From contig JAGRCP010000077.1 of the NCBI GenBank assembly GCA_020433455.1, positions 37,259-101,258 on the forward strand: DNA of 64,000 bases. Direction: 5' to 3'. Of the stretch, positions 16,654 to 26,229 are shown one piece after another; position 1 is the stretch's first letter; every line of letters starts with the position of its first letter. This DNA comes from Caldilineaceae bacterium (GTDB lineage Bacteria; Chloroflexota; Anaerolineae; Caldilineales; Caldilineaceae). The notes beneath the pieces are model-generated. The model did not search any database and was not told where the DNA came from. It was given only the letters and a program-made list of their open reading frames with translations. Made by a program: the position numbers and the translations under genes.

Positions 16654-18786
16654 CTATTCCGAATAATCTAAAATTACAACCAAATTAGCGGTTTTATCTA
16701 CGACGGCCGTTGCAGACGGGCCGATCACGGCAGTAGAGTTTTGCTCTTCGACGACAGCCGGACCGGCAATGCGCATACCAACGGTTAGGCGATGACGATC
16801 ATAAACGGGCGTCTCGACAAAATCGTTCAGCTCATCAAAGTAAACGGCCCGCGTCTCCTTGAGCGCACGCGCAGCAGACAGATCAGGAGCAACTGCATCG
16901 TCAGACATATCCGGGTTGGACAGGCGAATATGCGGCACGGGCCCGCTGGCCCGCAAACGGCAGGCGGTCACCTCTACCCCTAAATGGCGGTGGGCGTACC
17001 CGTAAATGTCGGCATAATGGGCATAGAAAAAAGGACGCAGTTCCTCATCGAGATCGACATCAGCCAGACGCGCATAAGGAAGAACAACGGAAATCTCATG
17101 TCCCTGTCCCATATGCCGCAGATCTGCCGACCGGGTAAATTCGATTTCCTGGGCGGGTATACCCGCCTTGAGCAAGGTCGAGCGCCCCTGGGCCTCCAGC
17201 TCAGCATAAATTTCGTCCATTTCGGCCAGCGTCGCCGGCTTAATCTGCGCAATAAAGGTGCGCACGAAGTCGAAAGCGACCGGAGCGGTAAGGAAGCCCA
17301 ACGCAGACGTGACGCCCGCGCCGGGCGGACAAATATACCCCTGCATCTTCAACGCACGCGCAATCGGATACGCATGAACCGGCCCCGCCCCGCCAAAGGC
17401 AATCAGCTTAAGCCCGCGGGGATCAACGCCGCGCTCGGCAACATGGACCCGCGTAGCGGAAATCATATTCTCATTAACAACCTGATAAATGCCTGCCGCG
17501 GCTTGAGTTATGGACACGCCAAGCGGCTCAGCCACATGGCGTTCAACGGCCCGCGCAGCGGCATCTCGATCCAAGGTTATGCGCCCGCCCAGAAAATAGT
17601 GCGGATTCAGATACCCAAGCAGCAGATCTGCATCGGTTACGGTGGGTTGGTCCCCTCCCTGACCATAACAGGCGGGTCCGGGATCTGCACCGGACGATTC
17701 GGGGCCGACCTTAAGCAGGCCTAACTCATCAACGTACGCAATACTGCCGCCGCCCGCACCAATCTCGATCAGTTCGATGGTGGGCACGCGCACCGGCAGG
17801 CCGCTGCCGCGCTTGAACCGATGCACGCGCGCGACCTCGAAATTGTCGGCCATGGCCGGACGACCGTCTTCAATCACGCACATTTTGGCCGTTGTGCCGC
17901 CCATGTCAAAAGAAACGAGATTGGACTCCCCTAACATTTCACCATAGAAAACAGCCGCCAACACGCCGGCCGCGGGGCCGGATTCAATCATGCGCACCGG
18001 ATACTCGCCGGCTGTTTTCAAAGCAGTAATGCCGCCGCTGGAGAGCATCAGGTAGAGATCTTTCTCCAATCCCGCCTGAGTAAGCTCGCGATAAAGGCGG
18101 GCAAGATAGCGCTCCGTCAACGGCTGCACATAAGCATTGCAGACAGTAGTGGACATACGCTCATACTCACGAATTTCGGGCGCGACCGCAGAGGAGGCGG
18201 AGATGGCTGCCTGGGGAAAGCGCGCTTTCAGCCAGTCGCAGGTCGCCTGTTCGTGAGCAGGATTGGCGTAAGCGTGAAGAAAGCAAACAGCAATCGCTTC
18301 GATCCGATCGGTAACGCCGGCCTTCTCAAGCGTTTCCGACAATTGCTCAAGACTCGTGACATCCAATGGTTCCAATTCGTTACCCAAGCCGTCCAGCCGC
18401 TCGTCAATCTCGAAGCGAAGCGGTCGAGGAACCAAATGGGTTACCGGCGGCGCATGGAGATCGTATATGTCGTAACGCATCTCACGCTGGGTATCGAGCA
18501 CGTCGCTAAACCCCCGCGTCGTGAGCAGGATAGTCACGGCGCCTTTACGCTCAATGAGGGCGTTGGTGATAAGCGTCGTCCCATGGATGGCGGACACGAC
18601 TTCGCTGCCCGCAGCATTTGCCTCACCCAGCAACTGATGCCAACCCTCGAGCACGGCCCGGGCCGGCTGCCGGGGCGTCGTCAATGTTTTGTAACTCCGA
18701 ATTTCACCTGAGACGACATCAACCAGCACAAAATCCGTAAAGGTGCCGCCGATGTCAAAACCGAAACGATAACGCTGGGTGGACAT
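16654..18786 (-). CDS. HyuA-type hydantoinase A/oxoprolinase ATP-binding subunit, copy 1
   Basis: 710 residues, full family length. It starts with the actin-like phosphate-1 motif GFDIGGTFTDFV (9-20). Also present are HGTTLITNALIERKG, the conserved SAVAPEIREYERMSTTVCNAYV region, SGGITAL, the ESGPAAGVLAA adenosine-site motif, the phosphate-2 motif SFDMGGTTAKMC, GAGGGSIA, ADPGPACYG and FGGAGPVHA. HyuA proteins bind ATP and phosphorylate or activate cyclic amides for hydrolysis with HyuB, as in 5-oxoprolinase and N-methylhydantoinase. The stop of copy 2 is 5 bases upstream of this start, so the two HyuA genes are co-transcribed. No ring substrate is assignable from sequence. Confidence 0.93.
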   Translation of the reverse strand: MSTQRYRFGFDIGGTFTDFVLVDVVSGEIRSYKTLTTPRQPARAVLEGWHQLLGEANAAGSEVVSAIHGTTLITNALIERKGAVTILLTTRGFSDVLDTQREMRYDIYDLHAPPVTHLVPRPLRFEIDERLDGLGNELEPLDVTSLEQLSETLEKAGVTDRIEAIAVCFLHAYANPAHEQATCDWLKARFPQAAISASSAVAPEIREYERMSTTVCNAYVQPLTERYLARLYRELTQAGLEKDLYLMLSSGGITALKTAGEYPVRMIESGPAAGVLAAVFYGEMLGESNLVSFDMGGTTAKMCVIEDGRPAMADNFEVARVHRFKRGSGLPVRVPTIELIEIGAGGGSIAYVDELGLLKVGPESSGADPGPACYGQGGDQPTVTDADLLLGYLNPHYFLGGRITLDRDAAARAVERHVAEPLGVSITQAAAGIYQVVNENMISATRVHVAERGVDPRGLKLIAFGGAGPVHAYPIARALKMQGYICPPGAGVTSALGFLTAPVAFDFVRTFIAQIKPATLAEMDEIYAELEAQGRSTLLKAGIPAQEIEFTRSADLRHMGQGHEISVVLPYARLADVDLDEELRPFFYAHYADIYGYAHRHLGVEVTACRLRASGPVPHIRLSNPDMSDDAVAPDLSAARALKETRAVYFDELNDFVETPVYDRHRLTVGMRIAGPAVVEEQNSTAVIGPSATAVVDKTANLVVILDYSE

Positions 18787-18791
18787 GGGAT

Positions 18792-20987
18792 TTACTCGTA
18801 TTTCAGGGTCACGAGAAGATTGGTATAGATATCTACATGCACATCCGCATCGGGACCAATAACGGCAGTAGAATCCCGCTCCTCAACAATGGCCGGACCG
18901 GCAAAATTCATCCCGGCGCGCAGCTGATACCGATCGTAGACGGGAGTATCAACAAAGCCGCCGAGTTCCCTGAAATAGACCGGTCGTTCTCCCTTAATCG
19001 CCTGGGCGGCGGAAAGGCTCTCCGTAGCCGTCTCGGCTTTTTCCAGATTAATCTGCGGCCGGAGACCGCTTGCGGTTAGACGGCAGGTCGTGATCTCAAC
19101 CCCCAAATGACGGTGGGCATATCCGTAAATCTGCTCATATTCACTGTAAAAGAGGGGACGCAATACGTCATCGAGCGCGACATCGGCCAACTGATCGAAA
19201 GGCAACTCCACCACAATTTCGTGACCCTGTCCGATATGACGCAGGTCGGCTTTCCGGACAAAGCTCATCTGCTCTTCAGGCACGCCGGCCTCAGCCAGCC
19301 GCGCGCGGCCTTCCCGCTCCAACTCAGCATAGATGACGTCCAGGTCTTCCAACTTCTCCTGGGTGAGATGGGCGATGTGGGTACGTGCGAACTCAAACGC
19401 GACAGGCGCGGTAAGGAAGCCGAGGGCAGACGCCACGCCCGCGCCGGCAGGACAAATATACCCCTGCATTTTGAGTTCCCGCGCGATCTGATGCGCATGG
19501 ACCGGACCTGCCCCGCCAAAGGCGATCAGCGTAAACTTGCGCGGGTCTGCGCCGCGTTCAGCTACATGAACGCGCGTGGCGGAAATCATATTCTGATTGA
19601 CAACCTGGTAGATACCGTACGCCGCCTCAATCAAGCTCATCCCCAGAGGTTCGGCCAACTTACTCTGTACCGCTCGTTCGGCGGCTGCCCGGCCCAGGGA
19701 CATGCGCCCGCCCAAAAAGTATTCGGGGTTTAAATAGCCGAGCAACAAATCCGCATCGGTCACGGTGGGCTGGACGCCGCCCTGACCGTAACATGCGGGC
19801 CCCGGGTCCGCGCTGGCGGATTCGGGACCGATCTTAAGGAGGCCCAATTCATCAACCCGCGCAATACTGCCCCCGCCCGCGCCAATCTCGATTAGCTCAA
19901 TCGTTGGGACGCGCACCGGCAAACCGCTGCCTCGCTTGAAGCGATGGACGCGGGCGACCTCAAAGTCATCGCTCATAATCGGCCGGCCGTCTTTAATAAC
20001 GCACATCTTGGCAGTTGTGCCGCCCATGTCGAAAGAGACCAGGTTGGACACCCCCGTCTTCTCGCCATAAAAGACAGCCGCCAAGACGCCGGCTGCCGGA
20101 CCTGACTCGATTAGGCGCACGGGAAATTGTGCGGCCGTCTCCACCGTGGTGATGCCGCCGCTGGAGAGCATCAAATAGAGTTGCTTGCGAAAACCGCTGT
20201 CAACGAGATCCCGCTGGAGGCGCGTGAGGTAGCGCTCAGTCAGCGGCTGCACATAGGCATTGCAGACGGTTGTAGACATGCGCTCGTACTCACGAATTTC
20301 CGGCGCGACCTCGGATGATACCGAGACGCTCACCCCGGGCAATTCATTTTTGAGCCAGGCAACCGCCTGCTGCTCATGTTCCGGGTTCGTAAAAGAGTGG
20401 AGAAAACAAACGGCAACCGCATCAATATCACTCTCTTCCAAATGGGGCTTAAGCGCAACCAAATCCGCCACCGCCAATGGCTCGACGACCCGACCGCGGC
20501 CATCCACCCGCTCGGCCACCTCGTAGCGCAGCAGGCGAGGAACAAGCGGCTCCGGCAAAACCATGAGGAGATCATATATATCGTACCGCATCTCCTTGGC
20601 CATTTCCAGAATATCCCGGAAGCCCTTCGTCGTAATAAGCGCCGTCTTGGCGCCTTTCCGCTCGATAAGCGCGTTGGTGATGAGGGTCGTACCATGAATA
20701 GCCGTTTCGATATCATCACCGGCAGCTTGTGCGTTGCGCAGCAATTCCTGCAAGCCGGCGATAACCGCTTTTGACGGATCCTGCGGCGTGGTCAGGGTTT
20801 TGTAGCTGGTAATCTGTCCGCTATCGGTTTCGATCAGCACAAAGTCGGTGAAGGTGCCGCCAATATCAAAACCCAGGCGATAGCGACCGCGACGAGACGT
20901 TGATGACAAGGAAAAAGCTAATTCGGCAGAAGAGAGATTTAACTGAGCAGGCATGAGATATTGTCTGTGTACTATGCGGCAATTCAA
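18792..20987 (-). CDS. HyuA-type hydantoinase A/oxoprolinase ATP-binding subunit, copy 2
   Basis: 731 residues if started at 20987, or 720 from ATG 20954; neither has a clear ribosome-binding site. Motifs match copy 1 closely: GFDIGGTFTDFV, HGTTLITNALIERKG, VAPEIREYERMSTTVCNAY, ESGPAAGVLAAVFYGE, SFDMGGTTAKMC and ADPGPACYGQGG. The C-terminal third differs more, which is where I expect substrate or partner specificity to lie. It is the first gene of the leftward block and faces the divergent promoter region at 21.07-21.13 kb, where a TTGACA/TATTAT pair points toward it. Two HyuA and three HyuB genes in one region suggest at least two different holoenzymes. Confidence 0.92.
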   Translation of the reverse strand: MNCRIVHRQYLMPAQLNLSSAELAFSLSSTSRRGRYRLGFDIGGTFTDFVLIETDSGQITSYKTLTTPQDPSKAVIAGLQELLRNAQAAGDDIETAIHGTTLITNALIERKGAKTALITTKGFRDILEMAKEMRYDIYDLLMVLPEPLVPRLLRYEVAERVDGRGRVVEPLAVADLVALKPHLEESDIDAVAVCFLHSFTNPEHEQQAVAWLKNELPGVSVSVSSEVAPEIREYERMSTTVCNAYVQPLTERYLTRLQRDLVDSGFRKQLYLMLSSGGITTVETAAQFPVRLIESGPAAGVLAAVFYGEKTGVSNLVSFDMGGTTAKMCVIKDGRPIMSDDFEVARVHRFKRGSGLPVRVPTIELIEIGAGGGSIARVDELGLLKIGPESASADPGPACYGQGGVQPTVTDADLLLGYLNPEYFLGGRMSLGRAAAERAVQSKLAEPLGMSLIEAAYGIYQVVNQNMISATRVHVAERGADPRKFTLIAFGGAGPVHAHQIARELKMQGYICPAGAGVASALGFLTAPVAFEFARTHIAHLTQEKLEDLDVIYAELEREGRARLAEAGVPEEQMSFVRKADLRHIGQGHEIVVELPFDQLADVALDDVLRPLFYSEYEQIYGYAHRHLGVEITTCRLTASGLRPQINLEKAETATESLSAAQAIKGERPVYFRELGGFVDTPVYDRYQLRAGMNFAGPAIVEERDSTAVIGPDADVHVDIYTNLLVTLKYE

Positions 20988-21067
20988 CCGCGGCGGAAGA
21001 TGGCTAGGACGGGCAGACGGACGAGAGCAACTTTAGGCGCAATGTAAAAAACCGCCCAAAACACCTA

Positions 21068-21133
21068 TTGACAACCAACATGATATGTGATAATACTATA
21101 CGCACAAACATTTGTCAACCGTTAACAGTTGAC
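21068..21133. promoter_or_regulatory. Divergent promoter region with near-perfect 20-bp palindromic operator
   Basis: Rightward: TTGACA at 21068-21073 with AATACTAT beginning 18 bases later. Leftward, reading the minus strand: TTGACA (21118-21113), a 17-base spacer and TATTAT (21095-21090), a near-consensus sigma-70 promoter aimed at HyuA copy 2. A 20-bp inverted repeat, GTCAACCGTTAACAGTTGAC (21114-21133), overlaps the leftward -35 and lies just downstream of the rightward -10. Only one base pair of the palindrome is mismatched. The arrangement suggests a repressor switching both operons. The regulator encoded at 15713-16399 is the obvious candidate (inference). Confidence 0.7.
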
Positions 21134-21244
21134 TCTTGACTGTTGTTTCATCGCCTTGAAGGACCGACAAGTTTAGCGTTAGCGCCTTCAAGTTATACCC
21201 TTCATCCGCCGACCATAACCCAGACAGACAGCCGAGCGCCTTCT

Positions 21245-22333
21245 ATGAAAATCTCACATCTCACCATTACCGCGATTGATATCCCCCGCGCGAGCGTATT
21301 GACGACCGCATATGGCAGCCTCGACTCCGCCACAACGCTGCTCATCGAAATCCACACCGATGAAGGCGTCACAGGTATTGGTCAAGTCTCGGTGGACGCT
21401 CCCTTTTATGGGGAAACGGCAGAGGGCATGCTCGCCAACATTCGCACGCATATCGCCCCCGCACTGATCGGGGAAAACCCGTTTGATATCGTGCGCCTCA
21501 ACCACGTCATGGAAGCCGTTTTACCCCATCACTGGGGCTCCCATTCCGGCGTTGATATGGCGTTATGGGACCTGAAGGGCAAAGCCCTGGGCGTACCGGT
21601 CTATCAGCTTATGGGCGGCAAGGTGCGCGAGGGAGTCGATCTGATGGGATTCGTTCACTTTGGACCGCCTGATCAAATGGCGGCCGAAGCGGTTGAGAAG
21701 TTAGATGAACACGCGTATCCGGTGCTGAAGATGAAAATCGGCCTCAACCCCCAGGAGGATGTTATCCGATATCGGGCGGTAGCCGAGGCGGTGGGAGATC
21801 GGGCGGTTATTCAGGTTGACGGCAACACCGGCTATACCATTGCCCAGGCGCTCCAGGCCTTGCCCGCGATGGAACGCATCGGCTCGCTGGGCGCGATCGA
21901 GCAGCCGGTTGCCCGCATGAGCGATCTCGCCGAGCTGGCTCGCCGCCTTAACACGCCAATCATGGCGGACGAAGCCATCTATCCTCCGGAAGATGCCATT
22001 CGGGTGGTAGAGAAGCGCGCGGCATCCATCGCACTGATGAAGATAAACAAACACGGCGGCCTGACGAACGTTTACCGAATCGGCACGATTTTTGGCGCAG
22101 CAGGGCTCTCGCTTTCGATTGCCATTTACTATGACCTAATCGGCGTCGCGGCCGCCCATCTCGCCGCGGCCATCCCCTGCGTCACGTGGCCTTCGCCGGC
22201 AACGGCCATGATGGACACCATTGTGGCTACGCCCTTTGCGCCGGATGGACTCCTCCTCAAGGCGCCCGACGCTCCCGGGCTTGGCGTTGAGCTAGATTGG
22301 GACAAAGTGCGGCACTACGCGCGAACAGAATAA
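21245..22333 (+). CDS. Enolase-superfamily enzyme, mandelate racemase/muconate lactonizing (MLE-like) group
   Basis: 362 residues from ATG 21245; the open frame extends upstream to 21143 but without family sequence. Catalytic residues fit the MLE subgroup: K162 and K164 in LKMKIG, metal ligands D192 (VDGN), E219 (EQP) and D242 (ADEA), and the opposite-face Lys K266 in MKINKHGG. Such enzymes abstract the alpha proton of carboxylates. Known members are muconate cycloisomerases, dipeptide epimerases and N-succinylamino-acid racemases. Given the peptide importers and peptidases alongside, a dipeptide or N-acyl amino acid epimerase is most plausible (inference). It is the first gene rightward of the divergent promoter. 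Confidence 0.9.
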   Translation: MKISHLTITAIDIPRASVLTTAYGSLDSATTLLIEIHTDEGVTGIGQVSVDAPFYGETAEGMLANIRTHIAPALIGENPFDIVRLNHVMEAVLPHHWGSHSGVDMALWDLKGKALGVPVYQLMGGKVREGVDLMGFVHFGPPDQMAAEAVEKLDEHAYPVLKMKIGLNPQEDVIRYRAVAEAVGDRAVIQVDGNTGYTIAQALQALPAMERIGSLGAIEQPVARMSDLAELARRLNTPIMADEAIYPPEDAIRVVEKRAASIALMKINKHGGLTNVYRIGTIFGAAGLSLSIAIYYDLIGVAAAHLAAAIPCVTWPSPATAMMDTIVATPFAPDGLLLKAPDAPGLGVELDWDKVRHYARTE

Positions 22334-22594
22334 GCGGCCCCTTTGCCCGCCGGTTCCGACCTAAATCCCACTAAAAATCTCTGGGAATGGATACGAGAGG
22401 AGGTTACCCAAAGCCATCCCGCTTCAACCATACGCGACCTTTTTCCGGCCAGTAAGAACTTCGTGAGTTCAAATCAATTTTGCGCCCGAGGCGCTTGTCC
22501 AAAGGCCCTGGCCAAAATTTGAATCCGATCCCGAATTTTCAAGCAAGCCATTGGTCCCGCAAAAACTACGGTTCAGCCTTTTCATCTGATATGT
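22334..22594. other. Intergenic region between the MLE-like gene and HyuB copy 3
   Basis: 261 bases. I see a weak AAAATT/AATTTT inverted repeat near 22516-22541 and a GAGGAGG run at 22395-22401 not followed by a start codon. No convincing promoter, terminator, small gene or copy of the shared operator is visible. Confidence 0.3.
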
Positions 22595-24274
22595 ATGGAA
22601 CTCATGAACAATAATCTCTCATCTCCCTCTGACCGGACCACGACGATCGATCCGGTAACGTTAGAAATCCAGTGGCAGCGCCTTATAAGCATCATGGACG
22701 AAATTGACAATGCTACGGTGCGCACCTCCTTCTCCACGATCGTGGGTGAAAGTCGGGACTTTGCCTGCGTGCTGCTGGACCAGAACGGCTCCTCCCTCTG
22801 CCAATCCAGCTTTAGCCCGCCCGACTTCTGCGTAATCCTGCCGCGCACGACGCGGGCCATGCTTGAACGCTTTCCCGCGCATACGCTGCGAGAAGGCGAT
22901 GTCCTCTTTACGAATGATGCATGGCTGGGCGCAGGCCATTTACCTGACTACATTATCGTTACGCCGGTTTTTTGGCAGGGAAAGGTCGTCGCTTTTATGG
23001 GCACAATCGCCCACGTATCCGACGTAGGCGGTCATCGGGGAGATATCGAATCGTACGATGTCTTTACAGAGGGGCTGCGCATGCCTCCCTGCAAGCTTTA
23101 CGCAGGGGGTGAGGAAAACGCCCTTGCCTTTGAAATTATCGCCGCCAACTGCCGCGTCCCCGAAATGGTATTGGGCGATGTGCGGGCGATTGCCGGTACG
23201 CACAAAATCGGCGCGCGCCGCATTCAGGAATTCCTGACCGATTACGAATTGCCCGACATCACGACGCTGGCTGACGAGATTCATAATCGTTCCGAAGCCC
23301 TTATCCGTGAACGCATCGCGGCCCTGCCTGACGGCGTTTATGAGTTCGGGTTGGATATTGACGGCTATATTGAAATCGTCCATCTTCACGCTACGGTGGA
23401 GGTGCGCGGTTCAGACATCTATGTAGATTATACGGGGACGTCTCCCCAGACGCGGCTGGGCGCGATTAACTGCGTCTACAACGTCACCCACGCGGGCACC
23501 ATGTATCCGTTTAAGTGCGCATTAGCCCCGCGCATCCCGAACAATGAAGGACTTTTCCGCCCGATTCACGTCTCGGCGCCCGAAGGGTGCATCCTCAACT
23601 GCACCTTTCCCTTCCCCGTGCGCGCCCGAGCCAAAGTCACCAACAACATTAACCAGGTGCTGTTCGGCGCGATTTGGCCTATTCTCGGCGAACATGCCCA
23701 GGCCGGAAGCGGATCCATCTGGCCCTTCAGCGTCACCGGCGACCTGCCCGGCTACGGCAACTTCGCGGTCTTCATTCTGCCCCATGGCGGCCGCGGAGCA
23801 ATGCGCGCAATGGATGGGCTCCCCCCTATTGCATTTCCGCACAACAGCTCGGTAACCGCCACGGAAATTATGGAGGTGCAGGCGCCCATTCTTATGTTGC
23901 GCAAGGAGCTGTTACCTGACTCGGCCGGCGCAGGACGGCAGCGCGGCGGAATCGGCCAGGCGATCTCTTTCCGCAGCATTGCGGATCAACCGATGAGCGT
24001 ACGCATTCGGCCCGACAAGATGTACTGCGAACCGCCCGGAATTAAAGGCGGCAGCCCCGGCAAGGTAGGCTCCGTCCGCATGAACGGTGAGCTAATTACG
24101 CGTTTTCCCCCCATTGATTTCCTGCCGGGAGATGAAATTGACCTCTATCTGCCGGGCGGTGGCGGCTTCGGCCCTGTAAGCGAACGAGAAACTGCGCTCA
24201 TCAAGAGGGACCTGGAGCTGGGCTATATCACGCGCGAAAGCGCACGCCGAGACTATGGCTATGATCCCGCATAA
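22595..24274 (+). CDS. HyuB-type hydantoinase B/oxoprolinase subunit, copy 3
   Basis: 559 residues (ATG 22595; ATG 22604 is an alternative, and neither has a strong ribosome-binding site). Motifs match the family: DPVTLEIQWQRLISIMDEID, RTSFSTIVGESRDFAC, HVSDVGGHRGDIESYD, GDVRAIAGTHKIG, SGTSPQTRLG-type block, GGRGAMRAMDGLPP and LPGGGGFGPVSERE. It is a close paralogue of copy 2 on the other side of the divergent promoter. No HyuA accompanies it, so it would need HyuA from the leftward operon or act with a different partner. It precedes the first importer set, suggesting that imported cargo contains a cyclic amide (inference). Confidence 0.92.
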   Translation: MELMNNNLSSPSDRTTTIDPVTLEIQWQRLISIMDEIDNATVRTSFSTIVGESRDFACVLLDQNGSSLCQSSFSPPDFCVILPRTTRAMLERFPAHTLREGDVLFTNDAWLGAGHLPDYIIVTPVFWQGKVVAFMGTIAHVSDVGGHRGDIESYDVFTEGLRMPPCKLYAGGEENALAFEIIAANCRVPEMVLGDVRAIAGTHKIGARRIQEFLTDYELPDITTLADEIHNRSEALIRERIAALPDGVYEFGLDIDGYIEIVHLHATVEVRGSDIYVDYTGTSPQTRLGAINCVYNVTHAGTMYPFKCALAPRIPNNEGLFRPIHVSAPEGCILNCTFPFPVRARAKVTNNINQVLFGAIWPILGEHAQAGSGSIWPFSVTGDLPGYGNFAVFILPHGGRGAMRAMDGLPPIAFPHNSSVTATEIMEVQAPILMLRKELLPDSAGAGRQRGGIGQAISFRSIADQPMSVRIRPDKMYCEPPGIKGGSPGKVGSVRMNGELITRFPPIDFLPGDEIDLYLPGGGGFGPVSERETALIKRDLELGYITRESARRDYGYDPA

Positions 24275-24404
24275 AGCGCCGTCGGCTCGGATACGATAGA
24301 CCGAATCAGCTTTTCGGATATTCGCTCATATTCGGCCGCGCAACGCCGTGCAGGATTTTGCACAACCGATTTCTGTAGGATTTATGTCCAAGGAGGCAAC
24401 CACT

Positions 24405-26030
24405 ATGCTGGAACGCATTAAACTGAGTCGGAACTTTATGCTATTCCTCCTCAGCATGATTGTTATGGTGATTCTATCGGCCTGTGCGGCTTCCGCACCG
24501 GCGGGGGATGCGCAGACCACCGCAGCCGGTGGCGAGGCGGATGCAAGCAGTGAAATCGCCGCGGATAACGGAACTGTAGTCATTGGAATGAATGAACTCC
24601 CCACTTCACTCGATCCGCCGACGGATTGGGCCATTGCCGCGACCTGGATTCATATGAACATCTTTGACTGCCTGGTATGGCGGGATCGGGAGACGGCCGA
24701 ATTTGAACCGTGGCTGGCGGAATCGTGGGAAAACATTGACGACACGACATGGCGCTTCAAGCTGCGTGAAGGCGTTACGTTCCACAACGGAGAAGAGTTC
24801 AATGCCGATGCCGTAGAGTGGACCTATCGACGCATTCTCGAAGACGACACGATGATCACCCACGGCCAGTGGACATTCATTGACTCAATCAATATCCTGA
24901 GCCCGTATGAAGTCGAGATTAAAACCGTAGCGCCTGAACCCGCATTTCTGAGCAAGATGTCCGGCACCGGCTGCGGCATCCAGGCGCCGCAACAGGGGAT
25001 GGCCCAGGCTGAGAGCGGCGCAGAGTATACGCCCATAGGCACGGGACCGTTCCAGTTCGTGGAGTGGGCGAAAGATGACCACGTTACCATGTCCGCGAAC
25101 GAAAGCTATTGGCAGGGCGCTCCCGAAATCAAGACATTGATCTGGCGCTCAATGCCCGAAGTTTCCACTCGGGTTGCCAGCTTGCTCACCGGCGATGTTG
25201 ATCTGGTAATCAGCGTACCGGCTCAGGATTGGGATCGCGTCAACAATAACGAAGGCACCAGCATTGAGCAGTTCCTGACTACGCAGGTCATGCTGTTGGC
25301 GCTGCGTACCGGTCCTTCAGAGAAGAATCCGGATTGGACAGGCGTGACTGAGGATATACGCGTGCGCCAGGCCATTAGCTACGCGATCGATCGTCAGGCG
25401 CTAATCGACCTGATCGACGGCATGGGAATTCCGGTGCTGTCGCGCGTGACGCCGCCAACGCTGGGCTGGAGTGACGAGTTCGTCAATCAGACGGGCGATT
25501 ACGATCCCGAACGGGCTAAGGAATTGCTGCAGGAGGCGGGCTATAACGGAGAAGAGCTTACCTTCAACTCCAGCACATCATGGCTGAACCAGAAAGAGGT
25601 CGCCGAAGCCATTACCGCCATGCTGGAGGCCGTCGGCCTGAATATCGACCTGCAGGTAATGGATGTGACCACCTTCCGCGAGCAGATATACTTCCCGTAT
25701 AAAAACGAAGAACTCTACATGGATTCGTTGGGGAATTCATTCTTCGACCCGTGGATCACGGTCCTGTCCGAACGCTCCGACCGCCGGGAAAGAAGCGGAT
25801 GGAGCGGCGAGAATGCCGACCGCGTCGATGAACTCATCCGCGAAGCGGCCGTCAATATGGATCCGGCAGCCCGCGCTGAGCAATATCTTGAAATTCAGCG
25901 CCTGATTAACGAAGATGCCCCGTACATCTACCTCTATCAGATGTACGACACCGTAGGCCTGAGCGATCACCTGAATTGGAATCCGCCTCTGGACGGCTTC
26001 CTCTGGATGGGGGATGCGAAAATAGAATAA
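24405..26030 (+). CDS. ABC importer substrate-binding lipoprotein (SBP_bac_5 peptide/opine/nickel family), set 1
   Basis: 541 residues from ATG 24405, chosen because AAGGAGG lies 8 bases upstream; upstream in-frame ATGs lack this. The N terminus is a lipoprotein signal: basic MLERIKLSRN, a hydrophobic run and lipobox LSAC, so the mature protein is anchored outside the membrane. Family landmarks are LPTSLDPPTDW, WRFKLREGVTFHNGEEFNA, GTGPFQFVEW, VRQAISYAIDRQALIDLI and PYIYLYQMYDTVG. It delivers peptides or similar cargo to the permeases encoded 199 bases downstream. A long hairpin occupies that gap. Cargo cannot be determined from sequence. Confidence 0.92.
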   Translation: MLERIKLSRNFMLFLLSMIVMVILSACAASAPAGDAQTTAAGGEADASSEIAADNGTVVIGMNELPTSLDPPTDWAIAATWIHMNIFDCLVWRDRETAEFEPWLAESWENIDDTTWRFKLREGVTFHNGEEFNADAVEWTYRRILEDDTMITHGQWTFIDSINILSPYEVEIKTVAPEPAFLSKMSGTGCGIQAPQQGMAQAESGAEYTPIGTGPFQFVEWAKDDHVTMSANESYWQGAPEIKTLIWRSMPEVSTRVASLLTGDVDLVISVPAQDWDRVNNNEGTSIEQFLTTQVMLLALRTGPSEKNPDWTGVTEDIRVRQAISYAIDRQALIDLIDGMGIPVLSRVTPPTLGWSDEFVNQTGDYDPERAKELLQEAGYNGEELTFNSSTSWLNQKEVAEAITAMLEAVGLNIDLQVMDVTTFREQIYFPYKNEELYMDSLGNSFFDPWITVLSERSDRRERSGWSGENADRVDELIREAAVNMDPAARAEQYLEIQRLINEDAPYIYLYQMYDTVGLSDHLNWNPPLDGFLWMGDAKIE

Positions 26031-26047
26031 CGGCAGCTAGACAAGCC

Positions 26048-26102
26048 CCTCCGGGAGGATCCGCGGAAAACGCGCCGGTTCCAGCGAGAAACCTCCCGGA
26101 GG
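26048..26102 (+). other. Intercistronic stem-loop between binding protein and permease, set 1
   Basis: CCTCCGGGAGG (26048-26058) pairs perfectly with CCTCCCGGAGG (26092-26102), each arm also being nearly self-complementary. No U run follows. It lies 17 bases after the binding-protein stop. Such hairpins can protect the upstream message from 3' exonucleases and lower permease expression (known for other ABC operons; inference here). Confidence 0.55.
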
Positions 26103-26229
26103 CTGTACGGTAAAAGTAAGGCAAAAAGTTACGATGAAAGATCGGGCGCTTCAACAGGCTATTTACGTCCGAAGCGCCTGATCCGCTTCATCTAATCTTC
26201 CAATATTCACCGCACACTTGTGACCCGCC

